The notes: generated by a model from the letters alone, not told the origin. 64,000 nucleotides of DNA from Botryosphaeria dothidea (GCA_011503125.2 WWBZ02000016.1:5456001-5520000); one strand, 5' to 3'. Positions 24,501 through 36,844 are shown, counted from the first letter of the stretch. Translations and numbers: made by a program.

Positions 24501-27460
24501 AGCTCTAAACGCTATTACTAAGAAGAACCGATACCTAATTCTATATATTAATAAAACCCTTGCCCAGCTTAGTAAGGCTAAGATCTTTATAAAACTCGAC
24601 GTTATCTATATCTTTAACCGGATCCGAATTAAGAAAGGCTATAAGTACCTTACCGCTTTTAACACTCGCTTTAGTTAGTACGAATACCTAGTTATACCCT
24701 TTAGGCTCTATAATATATTAGGCACCTTTTAGAGCTATATTAATAATTCTATACTTAAATACCTAGATAAGTTTTACATAGCGTACCTAGATAATATCTT
24801 TATCTATAGTAAAAAGAAGGATAAATACGCCTAAAATATTAATAAAGTCCTCTAACGACTAAAGGACCGTAGTCTCTAACTCGACCTTAATAAATACGAA
24901 TTTAATATTAGATTAGTTAAGTACCTCGGCCTTATTATTAGCATAAACGGAATTAAAATAGACCTAGAAAAAGTCTCTGCTATTATTAACTAGAAGGTAC
25001 CGACGTTAGTTAAGGATATATAAGCCTTCCTTAGCTTTATAAACTTCTACCGCCGCTTTATTAAGAACTTCTCCTATATAGTACGCCCCCTTACTAAGAT
25101 AATAAAAGGAGAATAATTTACGACTAGGAATAGAAAACGTAAGATAAGATACTAGGAGTTTATATAGGATAATAAGAAATAAGCCGCCTTTAACTAACTG
25201 CAAGCTATATTTACCTCCGCACCTATCCTTATATATTTCGACCCTAAAAAGAAAATATAGGTTAAAACGGATGCCTTAGACTTTATTAGTGCAGGTATCC
25301 TATCGTAGATGTACGACGAAGTACTTAAACTAGTTGCGTACTTTTCTAAGAAAATATCCTTAACTAAGTATAACTATATAATCTACGATAAAGAGCTACT
25401 TACTATTATTCGCTCCTTTAAGACTTAGAAACTAGAACTTATAAGTACTTCTATAGATAAGCCTATTAAGGTACTTACGGATTATAAAAATCTAGAGTAT
25501 TTTATAATAACTAAGTAGCTAACTAGCCGCTAAGCCCGCTAGGCTAAATTTCTATCCGCCTTTAACTTTATTATCTCCTACCGGCTAGGTAAATAAGAAG
25601 AGAAGCTAGACTCGCTTATAAGAAGAACGTAGAACTTACCGTAAGGAATTAACGACCTAAGGAAGTAACACCGGTTCTAATAACTACTTCGGGACTTAAA
25701 CCTAGAACCTAATATAAAGATCGCTATTAATTCTATTCTCTTTACTACTAATAACCTAGAGGAGGAGAAGTTAGACTCTTAAGAGCCGGAAGATAACTAG
25801 ACCTAAGAAACCTAGGAAGCCTAGAAAACCTAGAAAGCCTAGGAAACCTAGGAAGCTAGATAAAAAGACCTTAATATACTTATTAGCGAAGCCTACGAGG
25901 AGGATAGAGTAATCTAGGACCTCCGTAGAAGTATTAATACTAGAGATAGACGTATACTAAGCTACTTAATTAGAAAGGGCTATAAGAAAAATATTTAGGA
26001 CTTCTTAGTAAAAGATAGTTAGGTATAGCTAAAAGATACGCTTATTATCCTAGACTACTAACTACTACGCCTACGCCTCCTATAGGATTACTACGAAAAA
26101 CTACTTATAGGATATCTAGGACCTAAAGCTATATATAGAGAGCTTATAGAAAACTACTAGTAGGCTAGATAAAGGAAAGACGTTACTCGTTTCTATAAGA
26201 ACTATTACTACTACCGCCGCTATAAGCTATACTTAAAGTAAAAGTAAGAACTACTTAAACCGCTATCTATTCTCTAATAGAAGTAGCTCTACGTAACCCT
26301 AGACTTTATAGAAAAACTACCGCTATATACTAGGAAGAATTAGAGATACCGATACTATCTAGTTATTATAGACCGTTTAACTAAAGAAAAGATCTACGAG
26401 CTAATAATAATACTAGGTACTAAAGAAACCGTAGAGGCTCTAAACCGCCGCCTCTTTTATATACGAGGTTTTCTAATAGATATTATCTCCGACCGAGGTA
26501 GCGCTATAGACTCCTATATCTATAGAAGAACTATAGAACGATATAACGTAAAGGTTAAAATATTAACTATCTTTTACCCCTAGACTAACGGCTAGAGCGA
26601 GAGCTCTATTAAAGGTCTTAAAAAGTACCTCCGGATATATATTAACTACGTATAAGATAACTAGGTCGACTTTCTATCTAAAGCTAAATTTATAGCTAAT
26701 ACGTATATTAGCGTATTAACTAGTATATCGCTATTCTTCGCCGATAACGGATTCTATCCACGTACTAGCTTAGAGCCTATAAAAATCTACTAGGGTACTA
26801 GAAAAGTAGAAGTAATTAGGGTAGACCGGTTAGTTAAAAGGTTAAATACTATAAGAAGCTTCCTCTAAGAATAACTAGCCTAGATATAAAAAGAATAAGC
26901 CCGCTACGTAGATAAATTTCGCTAGCTATACTCTACTTTCCGTATAGGCGATAAAGTATTTATTAACGCCCGAGACTTTAACTTAGAACGGAATAGTAAG
27001 TCTCTCTTACTAAAGAATCTTAGTTCGTAGAAAATTACTAGGTTAATTAACGGCAAAGTATACGAAGTTACTATATCTTCTTATATATAAGAGAAAGAAA
27101 TCTTTTCTATATTCTACCCCTAGAAGCTATACCTTACCCTAGATAACCTATATCCGGGTTAGGTCTAGGAGCCTAGTCTAGTATACGTAATCTTTAATAA
27201 GAACGAGAATAAAACTTATAAGAAGTAGAAAGTACTAGAGGTAGTAGACTACCGAAATTTAAGGTATAGAGTATAGTATAAGGTTACCTTTATAGGTAAC
27301 TAGAACGAGTAGAACTCTAATTCCCTATAGTAATACTAGGGTAACTATAAGAATACTCCTAATAAAATCCGTAAGTACTACGTATACTATAAGAACGCGC
27401 CCGAGCTATCTAAATTTTTTAAGAAGCTTAGTAGACCTCGCTTAGAGAAGGGGGGAATAG
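21520..27460 (+). pseudogene. Gypsy B gag-pol relic
   Basis: The internal region is collinear with gypsy C. The reverse transcriptase catalytic motif is YLDN at 24,784-24,795, where copy C has YLDD, so one catalytic Asp is lost by a RIP-type change. Integrase is traceable around 26,050-26,850 and the chromodomain around 27,220-27,390. Stops, nearly all TAG or TAA at former CAG, CAA or TGG codons, occur every few residues. The purine tract before the 3' LTR survives ('gagaagggggg', 27,445-27,455). Confidence 0.9.
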
Positions 27461-27692
27461 TATTAGGCTTCTTAAGCGCTACTACCCTAGATAACTAAGT
27501 AGATACTTAATAGTAACTAGAGGCCCTAGCTTTACTAAGGATAACTCGATTAGATACTAGGGCACGGGCCTAGCGCTAAGCGACTAGGTATATTTACCCT
27601 TCGCCCTCTCTTTCTAGACTCTCTTTTCTTTCTCCTTATATATAGATTTTTAGTTAAAAGTAATACTATTATTTCGGCTTTGCTACCTTATA
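27461..27692 (+). repeat. Gypsy B 3' LTR (232 bp)
   Basis: Begins TATTAGG at 27,461 just after the polypurine tract and ends TTATA at 27,692. Its length is identical to the 5' LTR. Confidence 0.95.
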
Positions 27693-27697
27693 TCTTA

Positions 27698-27794
27698 GTA
27701 TCTAACCGAGTTATTCTTAGTAAAGCTAGGGCCTCTAGTTACTATTAAGTATCTATCTAGTTATCTAGAGTAGTAGCGCTTAAGAGGCCTAATA
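27698..27794 (-). repeat. Gypsy A 5' LTR, outer part (97 bp)
   Basis: The outer 97 bp of the same LTR resume after the target-site copy 'tctta' (27,693-27,697) and finish in 'cctaata' at 27,794, which is the LTR start TGTTAGG read on the minus strand after RIP. Together with 21,153-21,287 this gives exactly the family LTR length of 232 bp. Confidence 0.9.
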
Positions 27795-28863
27795 GACGAA
27801 GATACGTAGATTAGTTTAAGATAGTAAAGGTAGAGGTAAGAAGGAGTAATAAGAGATATAGATATTTTATTAATACTCTATAGAGGGTATTAGATTTACT
27901 AAATTAGAGGTAAGAAGATACGAAGAGTAAGGTAAAGAAGAAAGAGAGATATAAGCCCGATAATACGGTGTAGAGCTTATAGTACGTTTATTATCCTTAC
28001 TTTCTTTTCCCGCTTCGCTTATATTTTAACTCCTCTCCGGAAGTATAATATTTAGTAGTACTAATAAAGAATATAGAAATTAACTCGCGGCGGTTTATAT
28101 CGAGAATATAGTCGACGAGTCGGTATTAGCTTATATAGATAGACCTACTAGCGGCGCTAAGCCGTAAAGTAAAGTCTACGAGCTTAAGGTCGACGCTACT
28201 TAGAAGAACGCCTTTATTTACTACTATTTCTTTTAGAATCTATACTCTATTTAGAATACGCTAAAGAGTATATAGAAGAAGTATAAGAACGGTAAGCTAG
28301 ACTTAATATCCGTAACGATTATAACCTAGGTCGGAATCGAATCGGTATACCGCGCCGAGAAGAACCTTCTAGACGCGAATCTACGCCTTAAAGCGTATAA
28401 AAGAGATTATAATAGTATAGCTATAGCTATTTTCTACGCTAAGAGTCTTCGTAATAGTAGAGACTCTAATAAATATCTTAACTCGCTAGAATTCTTAGAA
28501 GTTACTAAGTTAGAAGAATTTATCTATCTCTCTACGGTACGTATACTTATAAAAATAGCTTAGGTAGCTAAGTATCTAGACTAAATTAGCTAGCTTCTAC
28601 TCGTTCTCTAAATACGATTTAGCTATATTACGCGCTTAAAGCTATTAGGTTTTTCTAAGTATAGTAAACTAGAAGATAAGAATAAACTTTTAATCTAACT
28701 TCTCTAGGAGCTTATTCTCGTCTATCTTATAAAGAAGTTTCTAGGTATAGGCTCCGCCTAGCTACTATTAAGTATTTAGAATAAATTTTCGAAAAGCCTA
28801 GACGGATTATAGGCGAAAGATAATATTAATATCTATAATATCTTCGCGTCTTATATTATACTC
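27795..28863 (+). pseudogene. RIPed gene relic, probably DUF6604-like
   Basis: Taking TAG and TAA as former Gln or Trp codons, one plus-strand frame runs from about 28,138 to 28,860 without indels. It reads YELKVDAT, then a segment like FF.NLYSIQNTLKSI.KKYKNG with LDLISVTIIT, then FLEVTKLEEFIYLSTVRILIKIA, and later LGFSKYSKLEDKNKLL. The pattern of a short loop, a helix and W/Q..YKNG.LDL, plus the later LLGFPKY-like stretch, reminds me of the DUF6604 domain of filamentous ascomycetes; function unknown. It is bounded on the left by gypsy A and cut on the right by LINE 2. The domain name is from memory of the family and only moderately sure; that it was once coding is better supported. Confidence 0.5.
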
Positions 28864-28869
28864 AAAAAC

Positions 28870-30429
28870 ATAACCATACTAAAAAATCGACTCTAAGCTA
28901 CGGCGCCGGGAGAGGGCCCTAGGGACTCTCCTAGGCTTCGCGAGTCCTAAAATAGTACTTAAGACAACTATAGCCGCGAAGTAGTTAATATAGAGGATAT
29001 AGGAAGAGGCGAACAGCCTCCCCTAGTAACTATCTCTACCTAGCCCTAATACACCCCTAAGAAACCGTAGAGCACCTAGTATAGCGTAGAATACGTTAAG
29101 AGAGCCTTAAAAACAGCAGATACCCTCCTCTAAGCCCTATAAACATCCGCTAGCCTCCCTTTAGTCCTCTCTAGCTAGGTAAAAAATTTTCTCGATATTA
29201 CTAAGATAATCTTCTAGGATTATATTACTATCTACTAGGAGGTAGCTACTAAGGAGCTAGGCCTTAAGGATATCCTTAAAGAGGTCTAATAGGTCTAAAA
29301 GATAGTTAACCGTATCTAGGCTACCTCTATACCTACACCCAATACTCGTAGCTAGGTATAAATTATAGCTTAAGCAGCCCCGAAGTCCCCTACCCCCCTA
29401 GCCACTACTAAACTTACCCTCTACTTCCTAAAGATAGTAAATAGATAAGAAATAGCTAAGCTCTTAAATAAGGTAATTATTAGAAAGATCTAGGTAGGAA
29501 AAAACTAGGCGTATAAGAAAGTACTTACTACTAAGAAGCTCCCTAGTAGAGACGTTAGGATCTTTATACCGGATAAAGCAACTAGAATAGCCCTTCTCTA
29601 GGACTAGGAATAGACTATAGGACTAGGAAAAGAAGTTAGGCCTAACTAGCAGCTATACTTAGTACTAGTACACAACGTCCCTCGAGAAGGAATCGATACT
29701 ATAGACCCCTAAGCCATCCAAACTATCTAGGAGTAGAACCTATCTCTATACCTAGGACTACGTATTAGTAAGCTAGCCTGGCTAAAGAGGAAGCTCCTAG
29801 AGGGGAAAACTTACTCGGCTATCATCCTTAGCACTATAAACCCCGAAACCGCTAACTAGATTATTAATAAGGGGCTAGTTATTAACTTTACTATCTATAT
29901 AGCGTAGTACTATAACGCAGCCTTTATAGTAACCTAGTATTTTAAGTACTAGGCCTACGGATATATTACTAACTATTATAAAAAGAAGGAAAAGTACGGA
30001 TAGTGCAGCAAGGTATATAATACTAGGGACTACCCTAAGGAAAGTATATAGTACGTAAACTACTCTTAAAGGTATATAGCCTAGAGTAACTCCTGCCTAG
30101 CACGTAGAGCCTACTATACTAAGGCCGCCTAGGCCCGCCTAGCAGTACTAGAAAGGCACCGGGAAGGACCCCTAATAACTAAAACATAGCCTTAAACTAA
30201 CTAGTTAACCGTTAGACTAAGAAAGAGAATTAGAGAGGAGGAGCCGGTTAAGAGGGGACTAGGCAGGCTAAGAGACTTAAGCCGCCCCCCGCCTCCTAAC
30301 TAAATAAGGTTTACCGGACTTAATAGCTTATAACACGCCTTAGAGGAGCCCGCGGGAACTCCCTCCTTATAGCCTATACTACTAGCCCCCTCGTAGCCGG
30401 ACCTAGAGATAGAAGGAAGTTAATATTAG
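28870..30429 (+). pseudogene. LINE 2 ORF1 (gag-like) relic
   Basis: Matches LINE 1 ORF1 along its length, starting from an ATA that was the ATG. Several zinc-knuckle cysteines are changed (for example a Cys codon TGT now TAT near 29,955-30,010). The frame is broken by many TAG codons. It carries no information beyond the LINE 1 copy except the extra mutations. Confidence 0.8.
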
Positions 30430-33400
30430 ATATAGGCTCTCTCTCTATTATATAGTATAACGTCTATAAGAGTAAGAATAGGGTAATACTCCCGCTCTTT
30501 AAGAAAGTAGACCTAAAGATCTACTATATCCTAGCTATCTAGGAACCTTAGAGGAACCTAAGGGTTAAGATAATAGTAAGATACCCTACCTACTATATAG
30601 TTTTTCCCTAGGAGGGAGTAGTAAGAACCTACTTCTTTATAAGTAAGGCTATTAGCCCCGACTCCTAGTAAGTAACAGTCTATTTACTAGATCTTATTAT
30701 ACTATCCCTTATTACTAGGATATATATAATCTATATCTATAACTACTATAATCCCCCGCTAGCCTCTTATACTAGTACAGCGCTAGAAACCCTATCTCTT
30801 CTACCGGAAGTTCTTAGAAAACTAGGGGAGTATATTCTCCTAGGGGACTTTAACCTCTACCATTCTATCTAGGGAGGTATAACCTCCCTAATATACTATA
30901 CCCTAGCGGATAATCTAATTAAGATAGCTACCGTAGCTAATCTTAACCTAGCCCTTCTAAGGGATACTATTACTAGACGAGATAGTAGTAGCGAGAGTAC
31001 TCTAGACCTTATCTTTATATTACGGTAGCTAGAGGAGAGAATCCTTAGCTATAGAGTTAGCTAGGAGCTCGAATTATCCTCTAACCACCTACCTATTCTT
31101 ACTATACTTAATTTTTCTTCTACCCCCGTAGAACTACGCCTTCTAAGGCCCTAGTAGAAGAAAGTAGACTAGAAGAGAACTAATAATATACTCTAATTAA
31201 AGCTCGAACACCTTAAAGTAGCCCCTCTTAACACTAAAGTAGACCTAGATTACTTTACTATACTACTCTAGGAGGCTATCTAAAGGATAATCTAGGAGAC
31301 TATCCTAGTAGCGAGACCCTCGCCCTAGGCCTCTATATAATAGATAAAGGAGTGTTCGGACCTAGTATACTAGGCTAGAGCAGCTAGAAGGAAGTAGACG
31401 GCTATAGGGAGGGAGGAGGACTAGGTAGTATACTAAACTATTGCTAATAGCAAGAAGAGGTAGATTAGAAGAGATAGAATAAAAGTATGGCGCAGAATAG
31501 TAGCTAAGATTACTTCGGACCCATCTACACTCTAGAAGCTCTTAAAGTAGGTAAGAATAAGGGCACTAGAACCTCCAGCCCTATCTTAGTTCCCACCCCT
31601 CTAGGGAGCAGATAAATAACTATATTACGATAACTAGTCTAAGATAGAAATCCTTACTAACTAGTTCTTCCCACCTCCTAGGGCTACCGACCTCTTAGAT
31701 CTAGATAGGTGTATATACCTAGTGCTAGTAGAGATTCCCTAAGACCTTACTAAAGAGCAGGTCCTCTATACTATTAAGAAGCTTCTCCTAGATAAGGCAC
31801 TAGGCCTAGATAAGATTACTAATAGGTTCCTAAAGCAATGCGCTAAGATACTAAGGGGACCCCTTACTAGGCTCTTCTAGAGATGCCTCGTACTTAGATA
31901 CTACCCTAGGTAGTTTAAAAGCTCTATTACCGTAGTCCTTAGGAAACTATAGAGGGACGACTATACTAAAGCTAAGTTATTTAAGCCGATTACTTTACTT
32001 AATACGCTAGGGAAGCTACTTAAGAGGATTATAGTAGATAGAATCTCCTAGGCTACTAAAGTATACGGCCTACTCCCTAATATATAGATAGAAGCTAGGA
32101 GAAATAGATCCGTAGTAGCAGCTCTTAATCTACTTATAGAATAGATCTATACTATCTAGGTATAAGACCTAGGGCTAGTAGCTTTAGTCCTTAGCCTAGA
32201 TATCTCGGGAGTATATAACCACGTATCTTATAGAAGGCTTCTCTATAATATAAGGATAGTAAAACTCCTAGAATAGGTAGAAAGATTTACCCGATCCTTT
32301 CTATAGGACCGTACTACTCAGCTATCCTTCGGAGACTTCACTAGTCCACTAATCTAGACCTTAACCGGGATTCCCTAGGGATCCTTACTATCGCCGATAC
32401 TCTACCTATTCTTTGCTTCTAATCTACTTATATAGCTACGTAGGGGTAATACCTTCCCCCTTAGATTCGTCGATAATACTAATATTCTAACCTTTAGTAG
32501 ATCTATAGAATAGAACTATAGGACACTAGAGGGAGTATATTAAATTTACGAGCACTAGGTAGCTACCCACGGGTTAGCTTTCTCGCCCGATAAGTATTAC
32601 CTTATTTATTTTATAAGGAAACTAAGAAGATTTAATATAGTAGTAGGGATCCGTATCCCTGGATTTGCTAGATACCTAGAGCCTATAATTAAGATTCTAA
32701 GAGTCTACGTAGACAATAAGCTTAGATAGGAACCCTATATTAGGGAAATAGGAGCTAAGGCAATTAAATAGTGCACATCTCTCTCTAGACTCGCGGCGTC
32801 TACCTAGGGAGCCTTATTTACTAAAGCCCGTTATATCTATACGGCCGTGGTAAGGCCAGTCCTTACCTACGGCTATGGGGTATAGTATACCTTAGAGGAA
32901 ATCCTAGGGTAGAGAAAAACAACCATCTAGCTACTAAAGAAGATCTAAAACTAGTGCCTACGCACTATCTTAGGGGCGTATAAGTTAACTAGTATATAAA
33001 CCTTAGAGTATAAGATAGGGATTCCCCCACTCTTACTACACCTAGACGAACTAGCACTAGCCTAGGCTATTAGAGCTAGGGATGGCCTAGTCGCGATAGT
33101 AGTAGAGGAAACTTGCCAGAGTATTAAATAGATAGCTCGGGCTACTCTAAGTACTAGAGGCGCTACTAGCCCTACTAGAAGAACCCTGCTTAGAAAAAAG
33201 GCAAACTCACTCCTTAACTACTGCCTCTCTATCTACTAGAGTCTCCCGGAGCGAACGAAGCTACGTATAGCATATAGGAACAAGTAGAAGGAGAGATAGA
33301 TAAAGTCTACTAGCCAGGGAAGATAAGACAAGCTAGTAGCCTAAAGCACATAGTGGAACCCAAAAATTAGACAAATCCACAGCGAACTATCTAAGCCACA

Positions 33401-33780
33401 GAGCATACTCGCCACCCTACTACGTATAGAGTATATTAGACTAGAGGACTTCCTCTTAAGGCGCAAGGTGCCAGGGTACCCTAGTCCTGCCTATCCATGC
33501 GGCTAGCATAGATAAACCCCAAAGCATATCCTCCTCTTCTACCCCTACTTCTAATAGAGTAGGGCACAGATACTCTAAAGGGCAGGAACCACGGACTACT
33601 ACTCCCTCCTCTTAACAAAGAAGGGGATTAAAGTAGTAATAGACTAGTTCTTACGCCTAGGGCTGCTTAAGCAATTTAGCCTAGCAAGGGAACTAATATA
33701 GGAAGATAACTAGGAAGAGGAACTAGGAGGACAACCAGGACTACTAGGACCACTAGAACCCGGATAACTACGAGGATAAG
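30423..33780 (+). pseudogene. LINE 2 ORF2 (endonuclease, reverse transcriptase) relic
   Basis: Endonuclease: LLGDFNLYH lies near 30,840-30,866. Reverse transcriptase: the block equivalent to DKAPGPDKITNRF lies near 31,790-31,835, and the active site FVDN, with its second Asp lost, at 32,466-32,477. A less mutated island near 32,650-32,690 still reads IRIPGFA. The C-terminal Cys/His group is near 33,495-33,540. The end is placed by alignment with LINE 1. Confidence 0.82.
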
Positions 33781-34010
33781 GACTAAAGAGATAGATCTAG
33801 TAGGTAAATATAGGGCTGCTATAGTAGCCGCTACTAGTAAGAAGGAAAAATAAGAACTAGTATAGGATAGCATGCCTAGAGAGAGAGGAGGGGTTTTTGC
33901 CAGGCGAAAAGGTTTTCCCCCTCGTGTAAAATAACTATAGATAGCTAGCCCCGCATGGACCCGTAAGGGAGCTATATCGGGAAGAAATAAATTTATCTAT
34001 CTATCTATAT

Positions 34011-35204
34011 AGCTAAGGATAGGCTAATCCTAGTTCTCGGAGGGGGAGTAGCTATCTTAGTTATACGGAGGGGCCGAGGAAGGTATAGGAAAAAGGCCCT
34101 CCCTTAGGGTAGAGCACTATCCCTTAAAGCTAGTCTTAACTTAGCTATCTTTTTCTTTTATAGAGGGAATTTAATCGTAGGATCGAGGCTTCGTATATAA
34201 TATAGCTTTATATATATCTTAAGGGGAGTTTAACGAGAGAAATTAATTCTAGTGCTAGCGTTTAGCTTGCTTAATCGCGTTAACGAAGGTTTTCCGAGTT
34301 TCTAGGTATTCTTACTTCTCTTCCTGCGTAGAGGAAAAGAAGAGAAGACGAGCCTTTCGTTTTAGCTCTTGCCTTTTAGTAGATAGCTCCTCGTTCTACT
34401 ACGATTTCGACTTTAGTCCTAGTTTAAGACGAGGAATAGTAAGACTCGTAGCGTGGGAGATAGCTTTAGTTAGCGTGTCTCCTAGATTATCTAGCGCTAG
34501 TATCTTAAGTAGTTTAGTAGCTACTATCTTTTTCGAGAGAGAGAAGGAAGGTTCTAGGTTCCGGGCTATTACTAGCATATTAGGAAGCTTTTCTTTAACT
34601 TTCTCTTAGAAAATTAGGGAGAATCTTTTCTAGTCTACTTTCGTAGTATTAAATCGGGCCGTAGTAGTAGGGGAATCTAATATAGGGCCTCTAGTTTCTA
34701 TCTTAAAGAATATCGGCCGGTAATTTAAGCCGAAGTTATCGAGGATTTGCTAGTCCTTTATTCTATTAGATAAATTTTAAGTTAATAGGGTTAGATTAAG
34801 AACCGTAGGGCGTACTAAATCTAGTTTAAAGAAGGTAGCTTCTCCTACCGTATTTAGTAGCTCTAGGTTATTAGATTCTATCTATTTAACTAGCTTAGGG
34901 GCTCCTTATATTAGTCGGGCAAGAGGGTCCTACTATAGGTAGTGTTCGTTGAAGTCCCCGAGGATTATAGAGGGTTTAAGAATATTTAAGTATTCTAGAA
35001 CTCTTTCTAATATCTTAGGAGATCCTTCTTATCTTTAGGTAGCCTAGTTATAGAGGTTTATTATCCGGAAGAATAGATAATTTGGTTATTAAACCTCTAA
35101 TACTATGCTATCTTCGCTAGCAAAAAGGGCGGCCCTATTTACTTTTACCCCACGTATAAAGCGGGAGATATAAGCTAGAACACGGGGCCTTAAACTAGGA
35201 GAGA
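34011..35204 (-). mobile_element. LINE B2, inner fragment (ORF2 endonuclease part)
   Basis: Minus-strand continuation of LINE B2. The sequence left of the 14-bp target copy (35,191-35,204) picks up the reading of B2 ORF2 exactly where it stops at 53,311. The joined reading runs through SLRPRVLAYISR and reaches ILGDFNEH, the endonuclease motif, near 34,965-34,945. It continues past ATSLTIPRLKLGLKSK near 34,430-34,475, which parallels AASLTIPYLKLGPRSK of B1 near 43,500, and is cut by the 3' end of LINE 2 before the reverse transcriptase. RIP is heavy here and light in the other half of the same element. Confidence 0.85.
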
Positions 35205-35613
35205 CATTAATAAGTAGACTTAATCGCTTACTAAACGACACACCTCGAGAAAAAGCGCCAAGACCGGTACCGCTCGAAAGCTCTTAATTCCCCTAGCTAG
35301 GCCCTCGAATCTTAGCCTCGCAGCTACACGCGCTGCTGCGTAGCTACGTGGAAAAGAGACGTTTAGGGGCTCTAGAATCTAACGCGAATTTCGCATATCT
35401 ATCCTAACCTTGAACTACTTCCGATTCCTCTTAAATTCCATCCTAAGCTTCGTTAGCATATAAAGAAACCCTAGATAGAGTTGCATAGGGATACCCGGAG
35501 GGGAACACCCGCTAGCCCTAGTATAGCCCCTTCTACCTCGACTTCCGCAGAATTTTTAGGGTTCGCTAAGCCCCGCTAAACCTTATCTCGACCACGAGAA
35601 CCTACCTAGCGAT

Positions 35614-36595
35614 ATACCCCTAGACTCTCTAGGCAGTCCACCGCCTAATAGGGTAATCCTAGGCTCCCCTATTATAAGCCCCTCAGCCCTACCAACGGAA
35701 TACGGAACCCCCTAGCCCGAACAGAACGAAATCTAAATAGAAAATACCTAGGACGATACTATCGAGGCTCTTACCCCTATAGCCTAAGGGCAAAAGCGTA
35801 TAATCGACCTAACTGGCCTCTCTCCTCCCCCGGTCTTTAGATTCTAGGCACGTGCCCGGCTTTAGGAGGGCGAGGTACAGGCCGAAGGCCTCCGAGCCTT
35901 AACCTATGCCCTATTAGTATACTAAGCTTAAGAGACCCTAGAGAGGGCTAGCTTCTCTAGATAGATTAAATTAGTTCAACAGGCTATTAATATTGCCTTT
36001 AACTGCCTTACAAAGGCAATCCCCCTCGAGAAAGACCGAACTAAGGCTCGGAACCTCTCGGACCTGATTTAAGTATTTAGAGACTTTATAGAGAAAGGTG
36101 CTATAAGTAGGGCCAAGGCAGCATTCTAGGGCCAACTCCGCCACTTAGAAAACACGGCAAATGCCCTAGCTAACCGGACAAAGGAACTAAAGAAAGCCCC
36201 AGCAGCAACCACCCCTACCCAACCTACTAGGACCCCTATACCCCCTTAGACCTAACCCTATGCTCAATCCTAACCGAGACACCAGCCCTAGATACGCTCG
36301 TTTGCAAGCGTTGCTGGAAGTAGAGAAGAATGGAAAGAAGTTCCGACCAAAGCCGCAGCCAGAAAGCCTACCCCCCTACCTATAAAAATCTCTCGATAGG
36401 TGACGGCTAAACTAGTCACACTACTCGAAAGTATTTCCCTAATATTTAGGGAGAGGTTTAATGAGGCTTTCGCAAAAAGTACCCCCGGAAAGAAGCTAGT
36501 GGTGGCAGGAGTTACCGTGTCGATAAGGGGCAACCTAGTCATTACAGCCTCTAAATTCTCATCTACGGCCTTCCTCCTCAAACATAGGGAGGTTA
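35614..36595 (+). pseudogene. LINE B1 ORF1, 5' part (before copia)
   Basis: The start codon is ATA at 35,614-35,616 where B2 keeps ATG (54,775-54,773). The gag-like protein has a proline-rich N-terminus, then an Ala/Lys/Arg-rich stretch (TRTKELKKAP-like near 36,175-36,205), then an RNA-binding-like part ending ...FLLKHREV at 36,595, where the copia element sits. Several TAG and TAA codons interrupt it upstream of about 36,400. It continues after the copia element at 41,984. Confidence 0.8.
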
Positions 36596-36844
36596 TGTCA
36601 GACTATTTTACCTTACTGCCTTAGGCGTCACACTCTTTTGGGTATTAAGATCAACATCTTTATTTGCCACCTCCTCACTACTCCTTATATTCACAAGCTT
36701 CGGATATCAACATCGGCTTCTGTTCTCCTCGGTTATTCAAACACTCTTTTATGTATATAAGCAAGCCTACCGACCTCCCTCTTAGGAGATAGGCAGAATC
36801 TACTCTCTTTTCTAACCTTATACTCTTTACTCACAAATCCAATA
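36596..36844 (+). repeat. Copia 5' LTR (249 bp)
   Basis: Begins TGTCAGAC and ends CCAATA, RIPed from CCAACA. A TATA-like 'tatgtatataagcaagcc' lies near 36,749, a likely promoter and the best conserved part among all copia-type LTRs in the window. Confidence 0.95.

Larger units (their letters stand above)
21288..27692 (+). mobile_element. Gypsy B: full-length chromovirus, heavily RIPed
   Basis: A 6,405-bp Ty3/gypsy element with 232-bp LTRs at both ends. It is inserted in the 5' LTR of gypsy A, with target copies 'ttcta' (21,283-21,287) and 'tctta' (27,693-27,697), both derivable from the intact LTR sequence CCCTA by C-to-T change. Gene order is gag, protease, reverse transcriptase, RNase H, integrase, chromodomain. 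It is the most heavily mutated of the full-length copies: very few CpA or TpG remain, and the start and end dinucleotides of both LTRs are changed to TA...TA. Confidence 0.95.
16672..27794 (-). mobile_element. Gypsy A: truncated chromovirus copy, split by gypsy B
   Basis: Minus-strand Ty3/gypsy relic made of 16,672-21,287 and 27,698-27,794; the DNA between is gypsy B. It holds the 5' LTR (135 bp on the left and 97 bp on the right of gypsy B, 232 bp in all), then gag, protease, reverse transcriptase, RNase H and the start of integrase. It then ends abruptly at 16,672 against the 5' end of LINE 1. The rest of pol and the 3' LTR are missing. RIP is very heavy: the reverse transcriptase YLDD site reads YLDN (17,888-17,877) and no long frame remains. 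It is collinear with gypsy B and C. Confidence 0.93.
28864..34010 (+). mobile_element. LINE 2: full-length family A element, heavily RIPed
   Basis: Plus-strand copy collinear with LINE 1 from the first codons of ORF1 to the tail (TCTA repeats at about 33,994-34,010). It is much more mutated than LINE 1. The ORF1 ATG reads ATA (28,870-28,872), the ORF2 ATG reads ATA (30,423-30,425), and the catalytic FVDD reads FVDN (32,466-32,477). The 5' flank is the DUF6604-like relic and the 3' flank is LINE B2. No target duplication can be seen. LINE 1 and LINE 2 form an inverted pair around the gypsy A/B nest. Confidence 0.93.
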
